DNA of 64,000 nt from Solea solea (Eukaryota; Chordata; Actinopteri; Pleuronectiformes; Soleidae): the NCBI RefSeq assembly GCF_958295425.1, contig NC_081145.1:27802889-27866888 (forward strand), in the 5' to 3' direction. The notes under the pieces were generated by a model. It had not been told where the DNA came from. It worked only from the letters and a program-made list of their open reading frames with translations, and did not search any database. Of the stretch, positions 33,271 to 45,300 are shown piece after piece. A program made the translations under genes and the position numbers. Positions within the stretch are counted from its first letter, which is position 1. The number at the start of each line of letters is the position of its first letter.

Positions 33271-33463
33271 GAAATGAAAACATGAAAACATGTTGTTAGT
33301 ATATAAACAGGATGACAGCAGCCAGTGAAAGACATGGAGCAGCTTCTTCCTGCTGTGTGATATTCAGCTTCAAGAGTCACTGGAGGAACGACTGAGAGAA
33401 AATGGCACCATCTGTTTCACACTTTGAGCCAAAGAAAACAAACAAAAACCTGCAGGAGGAACG

Positions 33464-33503
<40 letters not shown>

Positions 33504-35235
33504 CATTACTAATTAAATTGATCGCCAAACATTTTAATCATCTTCTTCTTAATCTATTGGAGTGATTTTAAATGTGAATATATTTTTTTTACATTTTTTG
33601 GTTTGTGGGGAAAAAAAAGATATTTTGAGAATCGTCATCATTTCCAACACTTTTCAACATTTTCTGACGTTTGACGGACCAAAAAAACGAGTTGATAAAT
33701 TAGAAATAGATGAGCTGTCAATCACAGCATTTATAGGACTGTACTTCCTCTCAGGTGGCAGCAGAGGGCGCTCTAAGCAAATGTGACTAAAATCTTCACA
33801 GTAGTGTGACAGAATCTGAGGATAACAAGGACGTTTAATATGTTGTTATACACTGATAAACACAGGCATATTTCATTTTAATATAGATAATTATAATAAC
33901 ATTAATATATTTAATCATATAATCATGAACTGTCTTTTGAATCCAGTCTTTTCTCTTTGTTTCTTTCGAATATCACACACACAAACACTTTAATTCGCTT
34001 ATTTTATCTTGTATTATGTTGATGTTTTTTAACAGATTAAATGAACGTTATGATCATTAATTTGATCCATTATAGGCTATTATTAGTACATTTTGTGCTA
34101 TTCATTTTAATGTGTGGAGAAAACCCTAAGTGTGTTCTAATTTCACTGTAAATTAATCATCAATTTAAATTATAATTTATAATTAATAAATACACTTGAT
34201 TGACCTCAAATAAGAATTATATCTATTAATTGATTGCATAGTTTTTGCATGTTATTTAATGTAGTCTCATGTTTTCTCGAGACATATTTTTCTTTCTTTT
34301 TTAAATGTAATTAATCCAAATAATAAATGTTTTAGAGATAAAAACTATCACCGACCACACTTGCAGTCAGATAAATTGTGGCGTGTGCATAATATAACAT
34401 TTTCAGACTGTTTACTATAACAAAACCACCTTTTCCAAGAAATGTTTGATTAAAGAAAAACACAATGTATTTGATATTGAAAAAGTGACTTTATTTGACT
34501 CTTTCTCGTGTTTTTAGTGTGTTTTTGTACACACGTCGTCACTCACTCTGTAGATTTTACTTCAAAAGCTTTTAGTTTTAAATGTCAGATTTTAAAGTAA
34601 TGTCTCCTATAATAAGACTAAGTCTTTTGTGTCTTCAGACCACGGCGATAAAAAGGCGTTTTAATTTGTGCCATTATTTATTTTCTTTTTAAACATATGT
34701 CATATAAAATATGAGTGAAAATACATTTTAAAGAGATATTTTGGGCAGTTTGACGTATGATTACACTGTCTACTGCAAAATGAAGTTTGTTTACTGCAAA
34801 CACAGAAAATCACTGATTTTAATATCACAGCACACAGGAAGTTGTTGATCCACTGCTGCCTCCATCAGCGAGTTCAAATGTGTTATTTTGTTTGTTTTAC
34901 TTTGGTGCAGTTGACAAACTTCAGTTTGAAGTGCGATAAAGGAACAAAAATATTCTTCGACAGTGTTATCATAGTTCAGAATGCTCTTTAAAATGTCTTG
35001 TCACTTATATTTTACATGTTTAAAAAACAAATTTTTGGTCTGAAGTGCGTTCAAAACGCGTGAACTATCACTTCAAGAACTGAGAGAAGTTGTTAAAATG
35101 AAGTCCACTGTGTAACATTTTGGTAAGAAAATGAATTAAAGAAAAATGGGTAAAATCACCAGATTGCTCCGACATCCGAGCTCCGACGTAAATGGAACGT
35201 GACAACAGTAACATCTTGCGCTTAGCGTGTTGTTT
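33271..35235. other. Intergenic; CA microsatellite and a MITE fragment
   Basis: (CA)n at about 33466-33501, AT-rich DNA, and a MITE internal fragment at about 34805-34895 (CACAGCACACAGGAAGTTGT). No exon seen. Confidence 0.5.
33756..33774 (+). promoter_or_regulatory. CTCF-like site between the NLR and irx5
   Basis: TGGCAGCAGAGGGCGCT is a good CTCF core match in plus orientation. It lies between the immune-gene side and the irx5-SOWAH side, where a domain boundary would be expected. Confidence 0.45.
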
Positions 35236-35560
35236 GTGTGATGATGGAGGGTCAGACTGAACGAAGCAGACGGGTTTGGTCCCCGTGGCTCTGCCGGGGG
35301 GACCGAGTTTGTGTAGTTTGAGGGACAGCTGCCTGCTGGTCTACCCCTGTGAGCCCAGCTGCTGGAGCTGACGGTGGTGGTGGAGGGGGAGGGAGCAGGG
35401 GATCTGCGTGGCAGGAGGTTCGAGTGGCATCACTGCGGCGCGACATCTGCCAGTCGTGGGGGTGAGACGGCCCGCGGTCAGACAACGTTGACACGCTCAA
35501 TGTTTGTCTGACAGCGTTTAACTCCGGTGGTGAGGGAGCTGTCAGTCTCACTCAGACAGT
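35236..35560. other. GC-rich island, unresolved
   Basis: Locally GC rich, with open frames on both strands (plus-strand VRVASLRRDICQSWG before a GTGAGA donor-like site; a Pro-rich minus-strand frame). Neither frame matches a known family or has a clear partner exon. Possibly an exon or CpG island. Confidence 0.25.
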
Positions 35561-35840
35561 TTTCAGTCTGAGTGAGACTGACATAACTGATATAAAAACA
35601 TTTATATAAACTCATCAACACCTCCAATTACACCGTAGTTTCATCTGGACTTGACCGGTTCCAGTTTGGTCTTATCGTAAGCCGAGTCAGGCCAGGTTTG
35701 GTCAGATCTAATTGAACCACAGTGATACAACCACGCTACACATTCTTAAGTCCACGATGTCTTTAGGAATATGTTTGGTACTTGATCACACAGTTAGACA
35801 CCGTTTTCTGACCAGAAACTGAAGCTTGTAAATCACTCAC

Positions 35841-36089
35841 ACACCTGCACCAAAGTCCAGAGAGAAAATCAACGTTTTTAACTCACAGGGACACAGGAGC
35901 TGCTGGTCTGCTGCTGCCCCGTGTGGTCACTTTGTGTCACTGATGTCACTTGGAACAATTTTAAACACTTGACGTCACAAAATAAGACATTTGAACCTAG
36001 TGATGGAGGCAGCAGTGGAATGACAGCTCCTGTGTTTATGATGTTAAAATCACTGATTTTCTCTATGGACTTTGGTGTGGGAGAGTGAG
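35841..36089. mobile_element. MITE, common family
   Basis: ACCTGCACCAAAGTCCAG at the left; CTATGGACTTTGGTGTGGGA at the right. Opposite orientation to the 33024 copy. About 640 bp downstream of the irx5 stop. Confidence 0.85.
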
Positions 36090-36726
36090 TGCTTTACAAA
36101 CTTCAGTTTCCTGTTGGAAAATTCTGTCTAACAGTGAGATAAAGACGTGAAACATGTTCTTAAGACACCGTAGACCTAAACTAATGTAGATTTTATAAGC
36201 TAAGTGTTTAGTTTAGTGACTAAAATCAAGGGAGATCAAGGGACTTACAAAGATACACAAACCTCCATGTTTGTAGTCAGAAAAGTCTGGCTCAACGTAA
36301 AATAAAGTATTGAACAGGTTTTTAAGATAAGGTTAAGATTAAGGATAAGGCTTTGTTTAGGGTGTCCAAATGAATGAAAGTCAATGCAGTCAATGGGATT
36401 ATTGGACAAATAATCCCGTTAACTATTTGAGCAGCATTTATGGATATACAGTCAAATCTGTCCCAGTAGGTTGTGATTTCTGCTCAGAAACGGATCAGTT
36501 GTGTTTCAGTAAAACATACTTTTTAATGATTCCTCGTGTTTTGTGCAGAACAAACGTTAACATCTCACCAACATAGAAAAAACAGTCAACGTGTCAAAGT
36601 GAATATTTCGTCCTTTGTTTAAATATGTTTTTTTTCTTCAACATCCAGGAAGTGTCACAAAAAAATAAAAAAATCCCACAATTCCTCACTTCAGTCCTTT
36701 GAATAAATGTGTTTAAAGGTCGCTCT

Positions 36727-37274
36727 CTACACGTGCGTCATGCCCTTGGTGAGTTCGTGCAGCTCCAGCTGATTCTCGCTGCGGCGTTTACAGTCTCTCG
36801 CCATGAACTCGGCGTGCTGCAGCATCGTCTGCTGTAATCCGTTTATGCCGTCCAGGGAGTTAGAGAATCCTGGGCTAAAAGGGGAGGTGTAGTACAGGTG
36901 TCGGTGCAGGGCGGGGCTGTGGGTGAACAGGGTCCGTGGCGTGGGGGTGGCCTCCTGCTCTCTGGCGCCCCCGCTCTGTGAAGTGTCATTATATCCTTTT
37001 GTTTTGTCAGAAGACGTGGCGATCTCAGCGAGCGACCACAGTTTGGGTTTTGGCCCCTGGATGGCACCACACGAGTCTGGGCGCGTCTTAGATGTTGGAC
37101 TCGTGCAGTCCAGCGTACTGAGTGTGATGTTTGGAGGAGGGGCCTCTGTGGAGGCGGAGCCTGGGATGTGGGGCGGTCTCCTGTCCACAGACCCTGCGAA
37201 GTCTGGACAAGTGAAACTGAGGTCAGCGTCACCGCTTCTGCTGCCGTCGAACGTCAGAGCACAGGAGTCTCCTG
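36727..37274 (-). CDS. irx5: irx5 exon 3
   Basis: Starts at a NAGNAG acceptor (CCAGCAG), so one residue may be optionally included. Encodes [27 protein letters not shown] and the C-terminal [15 protein letters not shown], ending in TAG. Confidence 0.9.
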
Positions 37275-39391
37275 CTGGAGGAGGAGGAGGAAGAGGAGGA
37301 GGAGGAGAAGAGTAACATCAGATTACATACTCACACTAAGAGTGTGTACAATATTTTGTGTGGAACAATGTGTGTGAGATTCTTCTCCTGTCACTCACCG
37401 CCCTCATCTCTCTTCATCTTCGTCTCTTCCCTGCTCGTCTTCATCGCCTCCTCATCCTCCTCATGTCTCTCCAGCTCGATGTTGTCCTCCTCGTCCTCGT
37501 CCTCGCTGCGGTTCCTGGGCGTCCATGTCATCTTGTTCTCTTTCTTCAGGCGGCGGCGAGCGTTGGCGAACCACGTGGACACCTGCGTCAGGCTCATCTT
37601 GGTGATGATGGCCAGCATGATCTTCTCGCCTTTGGTGGGATACGGGTTCTTCCGGTGCTCGCCGAGCCAGGCCTTCAGCGTGGCCGTGGCGTCTCGCGTG
37701 GCGTTCTTCCTGTAGGCGGGGTCTCCGTATGGGTACGCCCCCAGGGGCCCGAACGGGTGGTAGTCCAAAGACACGGAGATGGTGGAGGAGGAAGGGTCGT
37801 AACCTGGAGTCTGAAACACAGTCACACGCTATTATGATATATATATTTTTATATATGTATATATACATACAGTATATATACATATATATATTTACATATA
37901 TATATGTATATATAGATACAGTATATATACATATATATATTTACATATATATGTAAATATATAAACATTTAATTTTCATTTTATTTAACCTTTCTTTAAC
38001 TAGGAAAATCGAAACATCTATTTCATATATGTACAATATGCTCATTTTAGTTTAAATAAACTTTTTTTATTTAGATGTTTTTCAACTCAACTACATATTT
38101 TATATAGTTTTTCTTAGTGTAAAACATGAACACTTTATTCAAATCTGAGTTTTTTTATTCTGAATCCCAAATAGAATTCATACTAAATCTCCAATTTTGT
38201 TCTCAAATATGGCGTTTTGTATGCAAGTTATTTTTAAAATACACACCGACATTGATCACATTCCATTTAAAAGCTACAACAATAAATATAATTTGTATTC
38301 ATTCAGCTGTTGTTGTCAAAATGTGTAATATTATATATCATTTCTTTTGTGTTTATTGTCACTGATGTCTCAATGTAAGTGTCCCACACGTGTGTAAACT
38401 AAATGGGACACAGTGGAGGTCGCATATCTTGAACATCTGAATATTTGTGTCTAAATCTATTTTTAAACAAATTTCTAACAAAGCCTTTATGTGTATATAT
38501 ATACATATATATATATTGTGTATATATATATGTATATATATAATATTGTTATAAAGTCAGTCAGTCACTCATAGTCTATGGTTTATATGAATAAAATGTA
38601 ACATAAATTCTTTCTCACACACCTCAATATATAAAACAACATTGACACAAATAAATGAGAAATAAAATCATAAAATCACTCTCATAAATAAACAAATGCT
38701 TACAATATAATGAATAAACTAATAGAGTCTTATAATACAAATGATATAATGTGATTTTAAATAATAAATTAAACAAGTTATCTTGTACTTGTTTTCTAAA
38801 TTAGTTTGAATAGTTCTTTGTTTTGTTTTTTTACCGAAATGTTTATCATATTTTTTTCATATATATGGAGAGTTTGTACATGATTTTCAGTTAAATACGT
38901 TTCACATTTCTGCATATTATACTGATTTTGTTTTTTGTTTTTAAATTTGTCTGCTTTTTGTTTCATTTGTCCGGATAAATTCACTCTTGCTGTCGGAATT
39001 CACTCAGAGGAATATAACAAATATTACATGAGTAAAATAAATAAAGCAACTCAAGCAATGTTTTCAAGGAAAAAAGTGTTAAATTATGACAAAACCATTA
39101 CGATCAACATAGATTCAATTATAAGGCACAATAAACAGGTAAAATGGTCTTAAAGTTGCTTTTTAAAGTTTTTTTGTGTGTTTGCTCCGGTTCTCACCAT
39201 GAAAGGGTTGAGGGCGGCGGGCCGCGGTTCTCCTCCTCCGCCTCCTCCGGGGCTGAACGGCAGGTGTGAGGTGAAACCCGGGGAAACAGCCGCCGACGCC
39301 GCGTACGGAGCGAAGGCGGAGCCCGAAGAGGACCGGCCGAGCTGCTCCGTCCTCCTCGGTCCTAAGAAGAGCCCGGAGCTGAAGGAGGCGC

Positions 39392-39425
<34 letters not shown>

Positions 39426-39497
39426 AGAAGAAGAAGGAGAGGAGTGAAGAGCCAGAGACACGGAGGGCTGGAAGAGGAAACTCTGAGGAAAAGCCAT
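36727..39497 (-). CDS. irx5: Iroquois homeobox protein Irx5 (three coding exons)
   Basis: Minus exons 39198-39497, 37399-37810 and 36727-37274 give 419 residues (phases 0 and 1). The N-terminus [17 protein letters not shown] and [13 protein letters not shown] match the Irx2/5 start. A TALE homeodomain spans about 133-195 ([16 protein letters not shown] to [13 protein letters not shown]). [31 protein letters not shown] (about 312-328), LYYTSPF and the final KGMTHV follow Irx5 more closely than Irx2. Irx5 is a nuclear transcription factor patterning brain, retina, heart and limb. Odd points: a Ser tract of about 14 residues in exon 1, Ser173 where Thr is usual (KMTLTQ to KMSLTQ), and a shorter length than mammalian IRX5. 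This suggests the more diverged teleost duplicate (irx5b), but a/b assignment needs synteny. Confidence 0.92.
37399..37810 (-). CDS. irx5: irx5 exon 2, homeodomain
   Basis: Acceptor TGTGTTTCAG, donor GTGAGT. Encodes [15 protein letters not shown], the complete TALE homeodomain with recognition helix [11 protein letters not shown], and the acidic EDEDEEDN segment. Confidence 0.95.
37840..39190. other. irx5 intron 1
   Basis: AT-rich, with two TA/TATACA microsatellite blocks (about 37848-37965 and 38495-38545). No exon or clear conserved island was recognised. Confidence 0.6.
39198..39497 (-). CDS. irx5: irx5 exon 1
   Basis: ATG at 39497 in good context; 100 codons ending NPFM before donor GTGAGA. 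Contains a poly-Ser tract and a Gly run (SPGGGGGGE), both encoded by simple GAG/CCT-type repeats on the plus strand. Confidence 0.9.
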
Positions 39498-39794
39498 GAT
39501 CGAACGGAACCGGACAGAAGCGAAGAGCAGCAGCCGCGGAGGAGACACTTTTACTCCCTGACACTGTCACATGTGAGAGGAGAGACAGAGATGGGGGGGG
39601 GAGAGGGAGAGAGGGAGAGACACAGAGAGAGACAGGGGTAAAGAGTTTTAAACATGGAGGATCATCACAGGAGGCAGCAGGAGGGACTGTCCCCACTGAA
39701 GACAACTGAGAGAGAGGGAGAGTAAGGGAAAGACATTTTTATTACTATTATTATTATTATTATTGTTGTGTGTCAGTCAATGTCAGTGGTGATG

Positions 39795-39895
39795 TCACTG
39801 TCTTCCAGTAATGACGTCACCAACTTTCACTGGTGATGTCACCAACCTCCAGTGTGATGTCACCAACCTCTAGTGGTGATTCCACTCATCTCCAG
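39795..39895. repeat. Tandem 'GATGTCACCAACCTCCAGTG' repeat upstream of irx5
   Basis: About four units of 25-31 bp containing TGATGTCACCAACCTCCAGT; one unit reads AATGACGTCACC, a full CRE. It lies about 300-400 bp upstream of the irx5 ATG, in the probable promoter region. Confidence 0.7.
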
Positions 39896-40175
39896 TGTTG
39901 GTTGTCTGGGGTCATGTGACCTGGGTCAGCTGATGGACAGGCAATGACCTCCTTATTCCTGCTGCTCTGTTGTCCAATCGGCTGTCAGGACTGTAGACCG
40001 TGTGTGTGTGTGTGTGTGTTTTCAGGTGAGGTCAGTGTTTGAACTAATCTGATTAGCGGTAGCTATAAATACCAGCGTGTTGTCTGAAGGAAGGCTCTGC
40101 TCTCGGCAGGAGAGGAACTGTCACCTGCAGAAATCCATCATTTTCTGGCCGTGTCGGTGAACCCGGCTCCTGCAG

Positions 40176-40259
40176 GTGAACCTCCAGGTGAACCTCCAGG
40201 TGAACCTCCAGGTGAACCTCCAGGTGAACCTCCAGGTGAACCTCCAGGTGAACCTCCAG
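40176..40259. repeat. 12-bp minisatellite (GTGAACCTCCAG x7)
   Basis: Seven perfect copies in tandem. On the minus strand they translate to repeated WRFT, without coding support. Confidence 0.95.
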
Positions 40260-40799
40260 TCTGCTGGGCGGCTTGTGTTTTTCAGACGAGGCTCTGTGGC
40301 TGCTAGGATTTCCAGATTTTCCAGGTAAGAGTGGAAAGATGTGGTCTTCAGGTCATAGACCAAGCTGTCGCTGCTGTCAGGAGCTTCACTGACTGACTGA
40401 CTGCTGTTTATCCCAGTCACTAAACTAACCAGGAATCCAACGCTCGTCTGAAGCTGTGTTTTAGGCCTGATGATGATTGTTTTCATGAATAAGATGATTA
40501 TTTATGTTCAACCATGTGTTTATCATGCTTTTAAAACTAGTGTACTACAGTTACCATGATGCTTTGGAGGATCTGTGACGTCTATGGTTAGATTGAACCA
40601 CTTCAGCAGCTGAATGCACTGTGATCAGCTGATGTGTCTCACAGATAACTGTCACTGTGACACTGAAGGAAATGTAAAAAAAATTAAGATTTCCACATTC
40701 TAAAAGGACATTAGAAATGATGACATAAACAAGAAGGTGGCGTCACATCAATATGTGTCTTTGAGAGTTGTTTCTGTACCTTCATATCTTCATTCAAGG

Positions 40800-41530
40800 T
40801 GTCCTGCAAGTCCATTTACCAAGTGTCCACAGGAATAAACACTATCCAATATAAATTGTCCAAGAACGGACAGTCCAAAGACGAACAATTCAAAAACCAA
40901 CTGTACAAAATCAAGTGTCCACAAACTGTTCAAAGACTGAACCCCAGCTGTCCAATATCAATCAAGTGTCCATAAAATGACTGTTCAAAGACCAAAGGTC
41001 CTAAGACCAGTCATTCAAAAACTAAAGACCAACTGTCAAATAACAACTGTCCAAAGACCAACTGTCCAACAATCACAGCTATTCAAAGACTAACTGCCAA
41101 ATATCAACTGTTCAAAAAACCCCACTGTATCAAGACCTAAGACCAACTTCTCAAAGACTGACTGTCCAAAGGCCGAAGACCAAAGACAGACTGCGAAAAC
41201 TGACTGTTCAAAGGCCAACTAACCAAAGACTGATTGTCCAAAAACTAAAGACCTGCTTATCCGACCTGTTCAAAGACCAAGTGTCCAAAGACAAAGATTA
41301 AATGTCCAAAAATCAAAGACTGACTGTCCAAAAAGTGATGACCAACTGTACCAAGACAGAGATCAAATGTCCAAAGACCAAGTGTCAAAAGACAAAGATC
41401 AAATGTCCAAAGACCAAGTGTCAAAAGACAAAGATCAAATGTCCAAAGACCAAGTGTCAAAAGACAAAGATCAAATGTCCAAAGACCAAGTGTCCAAAGA
41501 CAAAGATCAACTGTCCAAAGGTAATGATTA
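40800..41530. repeat. 'CTGTCCAAAGACCAA' repeat region
   Basis: Diverged CTGTCCAAAGACCAA-type units across 700 bp, becoming a regular 36-bp tandem array at about 41360-41510 with AGATCAAATGTCCAAAGACC. It lies between irx5 and the SOWAH gene. Confidence 0.85.
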
Positions 41531-41689
41531 GTGCACAGTAAATTGTCCTTCTTCTAAGGACTGAATATTAAAATGGGACCAAACCAGCTGCTGTCCTAAC
41601 TAAATGTGATCTTAAACCATCTTCAGACTCAAATTTACCGGACACTTCCCTGGACGAACCACCTGTGCAGCTGACTGAACACGTGTCCA

Positions 41690-42330
41690 CATAACACACA
41701 TGGACAGAGCTGCGGTGTGAGGACGCGCCTAAATGAATATTGATCGGACATAATGAAGCCTGAATAATCCCCGGCGGAGCCTCTGAGCTTATCATGAGCC
41801 TGACTGCTCTGGAACCGGCGGCTGCAGATGGGTCGAGGAGATTAGCGACGGCATTTTCACGCTTTTTTAAGCATTTTTCATTAGAGCCGAGGTGAAGGGG
41901 ACACCTCTTCTTCACCGCTGCCGGAGACGCTTTCTCCAGAGGCTCGTATTTAAACACACTGTGTGAGCAATGGCTCGGAAAAGCTGCAGTGACTCTTTCA
42001 TCATCGCCCGGTCGAGACCCCAGTGCAACCGTGATGAGACGCAGCTGTGTCTTCTTATCATATCAAAAACTTATGTTCACAATTTGCATGTGCAGAGTGG
42101 AGCGTTGAGGCTCGCTGCCTTTTCTCCTGGTACTGTTTCTCTTCCACATGAAAGAGGAACTCGTTTGTTTTCATAAATTATCTCTGCCCGCAGGACAAAT
42201 GTCCCGAGCTTACTTAAAGAGAGTGAGTTTAATTAATTGGAAAACACTGTTTTTAATCGCTGTTATCCGAGTATGAAAAGCAGCCCTTGTTATCTGGGCT
42301 CAGCCGTAATTACGCCCCCTGGGATTTGTC
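41690..42330. promoter_or_regulatory. Candidate conserved non-coding elements at the irx5/SOWAH divide
   Basis: Complex, non-repetitive sequence with homeodomain-type cores: GAATATTGATCGGACATAAT, GCCTGAATAATCCCCGG, TTTAATTAATTGG and GCCGTAATTACGCCCC. No frame explains it apart from the tiny exon at 42194-42222. Dense developmental-type motifs between divergent irx5 and SOWAH genes suggest enhancers; this is inference only. Confidence 0.4.
42194..42222 (+). CDS. SOWAH gene, tentative first coding exon
   Basis: Acceptor TGCCCGCAG, then ATG 42199 with A at -3, eight codons (MSRAYLKR), then donor GTGAGT in phase 0. This matches the phase-0 start of the exon at 42850. An alternative start is ATG 42883 within that exon. 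Confidence 0.4.
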
Positions 42331-45300
42331 CTGGTATGTGCTGGAAATGAACCGTAGACTCTATATAACATTTTTTCATTGCCCAAGAGTCCATGGCCAA
42401 AAGGAAAGGGAACTTGGCTTGTAACCGGAGGGTTGCTGGGGTTTTGGTCCCCCCACCAGGTCAAAACCAGGTCAAAACACCAGGTCAAACCTGGCACCCC
42501 TGAGCAAGGTACCCGACCCCAGAAATGTCAAAAACCAACTATCGTAAATCTTACCAACCAAGAACCAAAGCCTAACTGTCCAAAATCAAGTGTCCATTTT
42601 GACAATCGATAGTTGATAGTCAAAAGTTGCTAGTTGAGTGAGTCCTCATTTTGTATTTGATCATAAAGCTTTAAACTTTGTATTCTGGGGGGAGACATGA
42701 TTGGACCCTCATGCTCTTTTGGTCGTTTTTGGTTTGTGGAGACAACTTCATTGTCCCATGTTCTGAGTCCTCTCACGGTTTGTAGAGATCTCCATTTTTA
42801 GAAATGTCAAACCAACATTAACCCTGATCTTATCTCTCTTTGTCTGCAGTCAAATATTCTAACGACGGGGGAACTCCGGACAATGGAAGAAGATCTCCAG
42901 GATCCCCCACTGGATCAAGACTTCCAGCAGTGCAGCTCTGCGGTGACTCCTCAAGAACAAGAACAGGACCAGAGTTCTGAGTGTCCTCCCTCTGATCTGG
43001 ATCGGGATGGAGTTCTAGATGCAGACAGGATTGATGAGGTTCAGATGGCGGTCCTTGGTGGTCACAAAGAAGAAACACAACAGTCAAATCTGTTTACAGG
43101 TGTTTTCCAACTGTTTTTGCTTTAAATCAGCCTTTTTATAACTGGAAACTAAAGTTTTTGTTTTCTTTGTAAACCACTCTCACTCACTCACTCTCCCACA
43201 CCAAACTCCATAGAGAAAAGTAGCGTTTTTAGCTCACTGGGACACAGGAGCTGCTGGTCTACTACTGCCTCGTGTGGTCACTTTGTGTCACTGAGGTAAA
43301 TCCAATGAAATGAATTCAAACACCGAAAACATAAATATAACTCAGGTGAATATAGTGAGCGACGCAACAGCGGATCAATAACTCCTCTGTGCCACGGAGT
43401 TAAAACGCTGATTTTCTCTATGGGCTTTGGTGCAAGAAGTGAGTGGTTTACGAAGCAACTGAAACTTTTCCTTCAGTGAGCAGCTGTGTCACAGGTGGCG
43501 CTCTCTCACATTAACATGTCTCGATGTTCTGACCCCCCCCCCCCCCAGGTTTGCCTCAGGACCAGGACCTGACAACTGCTGCAGCCAATGAGGACGAGGC
43601 TCGGGCGTCATGTGACAGCGTCCCAGCGTTGGTTGTCACTCAGGCAGAGGTGGTGGGACAGAAAGGCATGATGGGAAGTAAAGTGAGCGTCTCATGTATA
43701 TTCATGGCCTCTTTGTTGTGCGTGTGTGATCATGTTCAAAGCCGAGCTCATGGCGGCGCTGACGGCTCGTCAACCGCCCGACACTCTTTTTTTCCCCTTC
43801 TTTATAAAATCAGCGATTGATTGCGATCCAGCTGTGATTTAAACGATCTGAGACGAAGTCTTCCCGATAATCATTCACGTCTTCAGCTGATCCGTCCACG
43901 TCCAATTCTGTCCATCGTCTCGAAAACAACTGTAGAAAAAAAAAACACAGCTTCATTTGAAACTTTGTGACATAAAGAAAGTGACTATTGAGGGCTGGGA
44001 CGTCATCGTCCATGTCCATGTCCATGTCCTGATCAATAGATCGATCAATTGAAAGGTTTCTTTTTACCAGAGACATGAATCTGCTCTGATTTATCAATAA
44101 TCAATAAGTGCTGATGAGTTAAAATATGTCCCCATGTCCTTTATCCTCCTGTTCCTCTCTTCTCCTGTCCTCTGTCCCCATGTCCTCTCTCCATCTCCTT
44201 TTGGTCTTTGGCCCACTGTCCCTCTGTTGTTCTGTCATCTGTCCTTTTCTATTTTCCCTCTGTCCTCCATCCACGTCCTCCTCTATCCCCTCTGTTGTCT
44301 TGTCCATTCCCCCCTCTATGTTTTTGTCCGTCCTGTCCTTTATCGTTGTGTCTCTTTACGCCCTGTCCCTTTGTCCTCCGGTCCTTTAATCTCATGTGCT
44401 TTTGTCCTTCATCGATGTGTCCCTCTGTCTTCATGTCTGTTCACTTCCTGTCTTATTGTCCTTCTATCCTTTGTCTTTGTGTCCCTCTGTCTTCATGTCT
44501 GTTCACTTTCTGTCCTATTGTCCTTCTATCCTTTGTCTTTGTGTCCCTCTGTCTTCATGTCTGTTCACCTCCTGTCCCTTGGTCTCTCTGTCCTTCATTC
44601 TCCTCTCCTGTCTTTCTGTCTTTTGTCCCCCCCTGCCCTGTCCTCAGCCCTGCCCTCAGCCCTGTTCTGGTCTTACAGAGAGAATTTATTTGAAATTTCA
44701 TGAAAGAGTTTTGTGGGTCAAAGGTCAAACAAAGTGGTCAATATTTGAAAACGAATTCCCCCGAACCGCTTTACTGTCTTTAGTCAAACAAAAAAATAAT
44801 AATTATATAATATATTAATAATAATTAATGTTTGACTCTGATTAATCACAATAATTGAGTCATAATCACTTCAGCTGTGAGTAAAAATGACACAGTTCAG
44901 TGAGGTGTACCTAATAAACTGGTCAGTGTCAGTCGCTCCGGTTCCCACTCACTGATCTGAGCGCCGTGGTAACAGCAGCAGCAGCAGCTGATGATGGAGA
45001 ACTTCAGCTAAATTGACTTCAGTGATGTGAGTTATGAAGATACTCAGATCATGCATGAAGTTATTTACCCTCGCAGACGCTGATACGGGGAACTAATATG
45101 AATGCAAATGGGATTAGACGCCTGCGTGAGTGTCTGATAAACAAATCACAGGCTGGGGGGGGGGGGGGTGAACCCTCTGCTGCCATGGCAACAAACACAA
45201 CACGAGGACGCCGAGCGCGGCAGCAGGTCATGATGTAAAACACCGAAAACAAACAATAACAAAGTGTTGATTTTCCATACAAATTTAAATTAAAGATATA

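Noticed and set aside
35252..35551. Pro-rich minus-strand frame
   Set aside because: GC-rich low-complexity frame with no start context, splice sites or family match.
39178..39447. Plus-strand Glu-rich frame over irx5 exon 1
   Set aside because: It is the antisense of the poly-Ser tract in irx5 exon 1, and the minus strand carries the Irx5 N-terminal motif.
44126..44818. Ser/Leu/Pro/Val-rich plus-strand frames up to 189 codons
   Set aside because: Translations of a CT-rich tandem repeat. Three frames are open at once, as expected for repeats lacking A-rich stops.
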